NCBI GenBank assembly: GCA_903845315.1
Contig: CAIMWY010000126.1
Location: 1 to 10,930, forward strand
Source: an uncultured Burkholderiales bacterium
Lineage (GTDB): Bacteria > Pseudomonadota > Gammaproteobacteria > Burkholderiales > Burkholderiaceae
Reading direction: 5' to 3'
DNA length: 10,930 bases
This document shows positions 6,539 through 10,930 of the stretch, piece by piece (position 1 is the stretch's first letter; every line of letters begins with the position of its first letter). The notes beneath the pieces are model-generated. The model was not told the DNA's origin, did not search any database, and was given only the letters and a program-made list of their open reading frames with translations. Position numbers and translations under genes: made by a program.

Positions 6539-6995
6539 TGAATCCGTTTTGACGCCAGGCCTCAAACACCAGCACTGCTACGGCGTTGGATAAATTCAAA
6601 CTGCGCTGCCCCTCGCGCATAGGCAGACGCAGTCGTTGCGCAGGTGCAAAACTATCGCGCACTTCAGCGGCCAGTCCGCTCGTTTCTGAACCAAAAACGA
6701 ACCAGTCGCCTGCTTGAAACTGAACGTCGTGAGCAGTGCCAGAGCCTTTGGTGGTGAGCGCGAACATGCGTTTTGTCAGAGGTTGTTCGGCGTTCAAAAA
6801 ATCTTGCCAACTTTTGTGGCGTTTGACGGGCGCGTACTCGTGGTAGTCGAGTCCTGCGCGGCGCATGTGCTTGTCTTGCATCGAAAAACCCAAGGGTTCA
6901 ATCAGATGCAACGCGCAACCTGTGTTGGCTGCAAGTCGAATGACGTTGCCCGTGTTGGGTGGAATTTCGGGGTGAACCAGAACGATGTTGAACAT
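6519..6995 (-). CDS. trmL: tRNA (cytidine(34)-2'-O)-methyltransferase
   Basis: A 158-residue SPOUT methyltransferase that 2'-O-methylates the wobble nucleotide (C34 or cmnm5U34) of the two tRNA-Leu isoacceptors, using SAM. It follows the Escherichia coli TrmL pattern almost throughout: FNIVLVHPEIPPNTGNVIRL at 2-21, RRAGLDYHEY at 45-54, FALTTKG at 78-84, FGSETSGL at 101-108, and the knot region LPM...QRSLNLSNAVAV at 124-141, which binds SAM. The ATG at 6995 gives the family N-terminus (MFNIVL) and a length equal to the usual one; in-frame starts further upstream (7004, 7055) add residues unlike the family. It lies 56 bases behind comF and may share its transcript. Confidence 0.94.
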   Translation of the reverse strand: MFNIVLVHPEIPPNTGNVIRLAANTGCALHLIEPLGFSMQDKHMRRAGLDYHEYAPVKRHKSWQDFLNAEQPLTKRMFALTTKGSGTAHDVQFQAGDWFVFGSETSGLAAEVRDSFAPAQRLRLPMREGQRSLNLSNAVAVLVFEAWRQNGFITHTSA

Positions 6996-7051
6996 AGCGA
7001 GCATTGTCCCGCACACGGCTGAGTTCGTGCAGGCTGGCTGTAGCGGCCTGA

Positions 7052-7783
7052 TCAAGCGGGGGGCGCCGTGCGCGCAAACACCAAGCCCGTAATGTGAGCT
7101 GCACCCGCAGTGCGCAAGGTGCGCGCGGCTTCAAACAGGGAGGCGCCCGTGGTCATCACATCGTCCACAAGGACCACGCGCTTGCCACGCACATGAAGCA
7201 GCCGTTGTGGGTCAATCCAAAAGCTGCCCAGCACATTGGCTTGGCGCTCGTTGCGGCTGTGGCCGACTTGGTGGCGGCTGTGGTCGAGTCTTAGCAACGT
7301 GTGCGGGTCAGCTTTGCGTGGTTCTAAGTGACGCGCCAGTTCGTGGGCTTGGTTAAAGCCGCGCTCACTCAGGCGTTGGATTGACAAAGGCATGGGGATG
7401 AGACTGTCGGCCGCTTCTAGGGCGGGTTCTACCCAGGGCGTGTGCCGCATCAAATGGGCCAAGGCACGTCCTAGTCCTGGGTCTGCTTGAAACTTAAAGC
7501 GAGCCACGCAGTCTGCCCAAGGGTAGCCGTAGTCAACGGCGCACAGACAGGTGTCTAAGGCCGCAGGCGTATGCTGACAAGTTGGGCAAATTCCATGTTC
7601 AGAGGGCAAGGCGCAAGTTGGGCAGCGACTCTTGGGTTGCGCAAATTGCGCCACACAGGCCTCACACAATGCTTGGCTGGGCCACGCATGACAGACCATG
7701 CACAGGCTGGGCCAGTGTTGGCGTGTTTGCCATGCGCCTTCGGTTGTGCCCAAAGAGCGTGGCCTTGTCCATGAAGAAAACAT
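7052..7783 (-). CDS. comF: ComF/GntX-family phosphoribosyltransferase-like protein
   Basis: A 243-residue protein with an N-terminal zinc-finger region and a C-terminal phosphoribosyltransferase-like domain. Four cysteine pairs (C28/C31, C40/C43, C54/C57, C66/C69) suggest one or two bound metal ions. The conserved RGFNQAHELA lies at 141-150, and the PRPP-binding loop VVLVDDVMTTGAS at 203-215. ComF is needed for DNA uptake in naturally competent bacteria; its exact reaction is not settled, and the E. coli relative GntX is linked to gluconate use. This gene is not among other competence genes here. The ATG at 7783 leaves the first zinc cysteines near residue 28, as is usual. No clear ribosome site is visible. 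Confidence 0.88.
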   Translation of the reverse strand: MFSSWTRPRSLGTTEGAWQTRQHWPSLCMVCHAWPSQALCEACVAQFAQPKSRCPTCALPSEHGICPTCQHTPAALDTCLCAVDYGYPWADCVARFKFQADPGLGRALAHLMRHTPWVEPALEAADSLIPMPLSIQRLSERGFNQAHELARHLEPRKADPHTLLRLDHSRHQVGHSRNERQANVLGSFWIDPQRLLHVRGKRVVLVDDVMTTGASLFEAARTLRTAGAAHITGLVFARTAPPA

Positions 7784-7806
7784 GGTGTCAATATACTGCT
7801 CACCTC

Positions 7807-8709
7807 ATGACCGATGCCCCCTTTTCAGATTGCCCCCCCACGCTAGACGGCGTTGCCAGTGCGCGTTGGTCCGCATGGCCGCATGCGCAATCACCTTGGT
7901 TGCACGAAGAAATTGGCCAGCGCATGCAAGAGCGTTTGGAATGGATTCGCCTACAGCCCAAGCTGTGGGTTGATTGGTCTCCTTTGGACGGCGGTTTGAC
8001 AACGCATGCGAAGGTACGCGCGCGCTACCCAGACTCGCGCTGCTTGGTGGTCGAGCCCACATTGGCGCGCGCGCAGTTAACCCAACAGTTATTGCAAGCC
8101 CCTTGGTGGCAGCGTTGGCTCAAGCCGCAGGCCTTGTCATTTGGTAATCCTGCGTTGGGCAGTGCTGACATGGTGTGGGCCAACATGGCCTTGCATGTGT
8201 CAGCTCATCCCCAGGCCTTGCTGCAGCAATGGCACCAAGCCTTGGCGGTGGATGGCTTTGTGATGTTCTCTTGCCTTGGACCAGACACCTTGCACGAGTT
8301 GCATGCTGTTTACCAACAGCAGGGTTGGCCAGCGCCAAGCCATGCCTTTACCGACATGCACGATTGGGGCGACATGCTGGTGGCGGCAGGGTTTGCCGAG
8401 CCGGTGATGGACATGGAACGGCTAACGCTGACCTATGCCAGTCCACAAGCGCTGCTGACTGAGTTGCGTGGGCTGGGGCGCAATCTTTCGGTGGCGCGTT
8501 TTGCTGGCTTGCGTGGGCGTCATTGGCAGATGCAGCTGGAGGAAGCCTTGCTTGCACTGGCAAAGCCAGACTTGGGTGGGCGCTTGAGTGTGACGGTCGA
8601 GGTGATCTACGGACATGCCCTCAAACCCTTGCCACGGGCCAAGATGGCAGAACAAAGTTCTGTTTCTCTTCAAGATATGCGAACCATGCTCGGCCAGTCC
8701 AAGGGCTAA
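7807..8709 (+). CDS. BioC-like methyltransferase with degenerate SAM-binding loop
   Basis: A 300-residue protein related to malonyl-ACP O-methyltransferase BioC, which starts the biotin pimelate moiety. The BioC-like parts are SADMVWANMALH (119-130), VDGFVMFSCLGPDTLHEL (148-165) and SPQALLTELRGLGRN (212-226). Where E. coli BioC has the SAM motif LDAGCGPG, this protein has VDWSPLDGG (55-63), losing two of three loop glycines; the acidic residue closing motif II may be Glu83. The protein may bind SAM weakly, need a partner, or do something else, so I give no gene symbol. The start at 7807 (MTDAPF) is taken because the open frame upstream lies inside comF on the opposite strand; no ribosome site is seen. 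Its position between comF and coxB is, to my recollection, common in Comamonadaceae. Confidence 0.75.
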   Translation: MTDAPFSDCPPTLDGVASARWSAWPHAQSPWLHEEIGQRMQERLEWIRLQPKLWVDWSPLDGGLTTHAKVRARYPDSRCLVVEPTLARAQLTQQLLQAPWWQRWLKPQALSFGNPALGSADMVWANMALHVSAHPQALLQQWHQALAVDGFVMFSCLGPDTLHELHAVYQQQGWPAPSHAFTDMHDWGDMLVAAGFAEPVMDMERLTLTYASPQALLTELRGLGRNLSVARFAGLRGRHWQMQLEEALLALAKPDLGGRLSVTVEVIYGHALKPLPRAKMAEQSSVSLQDMRTMLGQSKG

Positions 8710-8832
8710 TTTGCCTTGCTAGAATGCCCGCTGGTTACTTATAGGGCAAACCATAAGTTGGAACATTGAGATAACGCAGTGTTTCTTCAGGTTTGCGGTC
8801 CTGAAGTCTAAACATTAAGGCAATCGAAAGTG
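8710..8832 (+). promoter_or_regulatory. coxB: coxB leader with two inverted repeats and a weak promoter
   Basis: This gap holds a perfect 7-bp inverted repeat CTTCAGG (8785-8791) / CCTGAAG (8800-8806) around an eight-base loop, ending 26 bases before the coxB ATG. It has no T-run after it, so it is not a standard terminator. A second one, ACTTAT (8737-8742) / ATAAGT (8753-8758), encloses ten bases. TTGCTA (8716-8721) stands 17 bp from TTATAG (8739-8744), a poor but possible promoter; if used, the first hairpin would lie in the mRNA leader. Confidence 0.4.
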
Positions 8833-9999
8833 ATGAAGAACAATCTTTTCCAGAAGCTGGCTTCTGGTTTGCTGTTTGCCGCCGCATGGGCGAGCACAGC
8901 GGCTTGGGCGGTAAACGACTTACCAGGCGGCCCAGCCGTTCTACAACTCAATCTTCAGCCTGGTGCCACCAAGATTGCACAAGAGCAAGGTTGGTTGCAC
9001 TGGTTCATGTTGATCATCTGTACAGTGATTTTTGTTGCTGTGTTTGGGGTGATGTTCTATTCCATCTGGAAGCACCGCAAATCGGTGGGCCACAAGTCGG
9101 CCAACTTCCATGAGTCGGTGAAGGTAGAGATCGCTTGGACTGTGATTCCCTTCATCATCGTGATCTTGATGGCTCTGCCTGCCACCAAGGCCGTGGTGGC
9201 TCAAAAAGACACATCCAATGCTGACCTGACCATCAAGGCCACTGGGTATCAGTGGAAGTGGGGTTACGACTACCTCAAGGGCGAAGGCGAGGGCATTGCT
9301 TTTATCTCCACCTTGGACAATGAACAGCGCGAAATGTCAAACAATGGCGCCAAAGGCGTGGACATTGACGACTACTTGTTAAAAGTCGACAACCCCTTGG
9401 TAGTTCCGGTCAACAAGAAAATTCGCATCATCACCACCGCGAATGACGTGATTCACGCATTTGCTGTCCCCTCATTGGGCATCAAGCAAGATGCCATCCC
9501 TGGCTTTGTTCGTGACACCTGGTTCCGTGCTGAGCAAGTGGGCGATTTCCACGGTCAGTGCCAAGAGTTGTGTGGCAAAGAGCATGCCTATATGCCTATC
9601 CATGTCAAGGTGTTGAGCCCTGAAAATTACGCTGTTTGGGTGGCCGCTGAGCAAAAGAAAATGGCTGCCAAGCAAGATGATCCGAGCAAAGTGTGGACCT
9701 TGGACGAGATCACCAAGCGTGGTGAAAAAGTTTATGCCGCCAACTGTGCAGCCTGCCACCAACCCAACGGCAAGGGCGCTGGCCCGATCAAGCCTCTCGA
9801 CGGTGCCGCTGTGGTGCTGGATGCAAACAAAGCCAAGCAAATCAAAGTGCTGTTGAATGGTCAAAACAATTTGACGATGCCCAGCTGGAAACAGTTGAGC
9901 GACACCGACATTGCTGCTGTGATCAGCTATACCAAAAACAATTGGTCCAACAAGACCGGCCAGCTGGTTCAGCCTGCCGATGTCAAGGCCGCCCGTTAA
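8833..9999 (+). CDS. coxB: Cytochrome c oxidase subunit II with fused cytochrome c domain
   Basis: A 388-residue subunit II of a haem-copper oxidase. It has a signal-type N-terminus (1-26), two membrane helices (about 54-78 and 98-116), the aromatic electron-entry segment GYQWKWGYDY (138-147), and a periplasmic cupredoxin domain. The CuA ligands are all present: His208, Cys243, Glu245 (backbone), Cys247, His251 and Met254. A C-terminal cytochrome c domain follows with CAACH at 305-309 and the likely ligand Met349 (TMPSW), making this a caa3-like form that carries its own electron donor. An in-frame GTG at 8830 directly precedes the chosen ATG. The ribosome site GAAAG is weak. ctaD follows after 28 bases, so both probably share one transcript. 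Confidence 0.95.
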   Translation: MKNNLFQKLASGLLFAAAWASTAAWAVNDLPGGPAVLQLNLQPGATKIAQEQGWLHWFMLIICTVIFVAVFGVMFYSIWKHRKSVGHKSANFHESVKVEIAWTVIPFIIVILMALPATKAVVAQKDTSNADLTIKATGYQWKWGYDYLKGEGEGIAFISTLDNEQREMSNNGAKGVDIDDYLLKVDNPLVVPVNKKIRIITTANDVIHAFAVPSLGIKQDAIPGFVRDTWFRAEQVGDFHGQCQELCGKEHAYMPIHVKVLSPENYAVWVAAEQKKMAAKQDDPSKVWTLDEITKRGEKVYAANCAACHQPNGKGAGPIKPLDGAAVVLDANKAKQIKVLLNGQNNLTMPSWKQLSDTDIAAVISYTKNNWSNKTGQLVQPADVKAAR

Positions 10000-10027
10000 T
10001 TCGGCCAGCGTTTAGAAGGAATACATC

Positions 10028-10930
10028 ATGAGCGCAGTACTCGACCCACACGGCCAAGCCGCAGGTGACCATGGTCACGACGATCACCACGGTGCCCCCC
10101 ACGGTTGGCGCCGTTGGGTGTATGCCACCAACCACAAAGACATTGGTACCTTGTACCTGCTGTTTGCGTTCACCATGCTGATGATCGGTGGCGTCTTGGC
10201 GCTGCTAATTCGTGCCGAGCTGTTTCAGCCTGGCTTGCAATTGGTCAATCCTGAGTTGTTCAACCAGCTCACCACCATGCACGGTTTGATCATGGTGTTT
10301 GGCGCCATCATGCCGGCTTTCGTCGGCTTTGCGAACTGGATGATTCCGTTGCAAATTGGTGCGGCCGACATGGCATTTGCACGCATGAACAACTTCAGCT
10401 TCTGGTTGATGATTCCAGCTGCCAGCATGTTGGCAGGCTCGTTCTTCATGCCTGGCGGTGCACCCGCTGCCGGTTGGACCTTGTACGCACCTTTGACCCT
10501 GCAAATGGGCCCTTCGATGGACGCTGGTATTTTTGCCATGCACATCTTGGGTGCTTCGTCGATCATGGGTTCGATCAACATCATCGTGACCATCTTGAAC
10601 ATGCGCGCCCCCGGCATGACCATGATGAAGATGCCCATGTTCGTTTGGACTTGGTTGATCACGGCTTATTTGTTGATTGCTGTGATGCCTGTGTTGGCTG
10701 GCGCGATCACTATGACGTTGACCGATCGCCACTTTGGCACCACCTTCTTCAACCCCGCTGGCGGTGGTGACCCCATCATGTACCAGCACATCTTCTGGTT
10801 CTTCGGTCACCCCGAGGTGTACATCATGATCTTGCCCGCGTTTGGCATCATCAGCCAGATCATCCCCGCCTTCTCACGCAAAAAGTTGTTTGGCTATGCC
10901 TCGATGGTTTATGCCACTTCATCTATCGCG
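10028..10930 (+). CDS. ctaD: Cytochrome c oxidase subunit I (partial, runs off the window)
   Basis: The first 301 residues of the catalytic subunit of the aa3/caa3 oxidase, which reduces oxygen to water and pumps protons; the complete protein is usually about 530 residues. His85 in [10 protein letters not shown] should be a low-spin haem a ligand. Asn103, Asp114 and Asn121 correspond to the D-channel residues of the Paracoccus enzyme. The motif GHPEVY at 260-265 contains the CuB ligand His261, the D-channel glutamate Glu263, and Tyr265, which is cross-linked to the histidine in this family, so it is a type A proton pump. The ATG at 10028 has a strong ribosome site (GAAGGA, 10015-10020). The N-terminus before the first helix holds six histidines within residues 8-25. 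The reading frame stays open to the last base. Confidence 0.96.
   Translation, partial: MSAVLDPHGQAAGDHGHDDHHGAPHGWRRWVYATNHKDIGTLYLLFAFTMLMIGGVLALLIRAELFQPGLQLVNPELFNQLTTMHGLIMVFGAIMPAFVGFANWMIPLQIGAADMAFARMNNFSFWLMIPAASMLAGSFFMPGGAPAAGWTLYAPLTLQMGPSMDAGIFAMHILGASSIMGSINIIVTILNMRAPGMTMMKMPMFVWTWLITAYLLIAVMPVLAGAITMTLTDRHFGTTFFNPAGGGDPIMYQHIFWFFGHPEVYIMILPAFGIISQIIPAFSRKKLFGYASMVYATSSIA

Noticed and set aside
6996..7055. Longer N-terminus for trmL
   Set aside because: It adds 20 residues before the universal M-F/L-N-I-V-L start of the family.
7582..7806. Upstream extension of the BioC-like gene
   Set aside because: The extra 75 codons are antisense to the conserved zinc-finger part of comF and look unlike any methyltransferase N-terminus.
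10205..10810. Minus-strand open frame of 201 codons inside ctaD
   Set aside because: The plus strand encodes clear subunit I with HPEVY; the antisense product is a His/Gln-rich low-complexity shadow.
1..10930. Mobile elements, CRISPR arrays, tRNA or rRNA genes, phage or defence genes
   Set aside because: I saw no direct-repeat arrays, transposase motifs, tRNA cloverleaf with a TTCGA arm, or change in base composition to support any of these.

Overview
The window reads as ordinary chromosome of a betaproteobacterium, most likely a Burkholderiales member close to the Comamonadaceae (Limnohabitans/Rhodoferax-like). This assignment is an inference from protein character: a fused coxB followed by ctaD, a trmL-comF-BioC-like cluster, a DUF1841 protein, and a PcaF with the N-terminal signature usual in this group. 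GC content looks moderate and even. I see no insertion sequence, integrase, tRNA, rRNA or CRISPR array.

Layout. (1) Positions 1-884, minus strand: a MoxR-type AAA+ ATPase, followed by what looks like the first codons of a partner gene leaving the window. (2) 948-1610, plus: an exported dihaem cytochrome c4, closed by a perfect 14-bp terminator hairpin. (3) 1704-2138, minus: a small DUF1841 protein of unknown function. (4) 2232-6538, plus: a tightly packed run of six genes, pcaF-pcaI-pcaJ-marR-TSUP permease-MaoC hydratase, with gaps from 18 bp down to overlaps. (5) 6519-7783, minus: comF then trmL; the end of trmL overlaps the end of the MaoC gene by 20 bp. (6) 7807-8709, plus: a BioC-like methyltransferase with a damaged SAM-binding loop, starting only 23 bp from comF. 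(7) 8833 to the end, plus: coxB with a fused cytochrome c domain and the first 301 codons of ctaD, preceded by a 123-bp leader containing two inverted repeats.

How they work together. PcaI/PcaJ activate 3-oxoadipate to its CoA ester and PcaF cleaves that to succinyl-CoA and acetyl-CoA, the last two steps of aromatic ring catabolism. The MarR regulator, membrane permease and hydratase are placed so as to be co-transcribed with them. The respiratory part is cytochrome c4 plus a CuA/haem-c subunit II and subunit I of a terminal oxidase. ComF, TrmL and the BioC-like protein are housekeeping or accessory genes.

I found no clearly new multi-gene system. The points most worth a second look are the six-gene run with its unexplained permease and hydratase, the BioC-like protein lacking the usual glycine loop, and the hairpin-containing leader of coxB.
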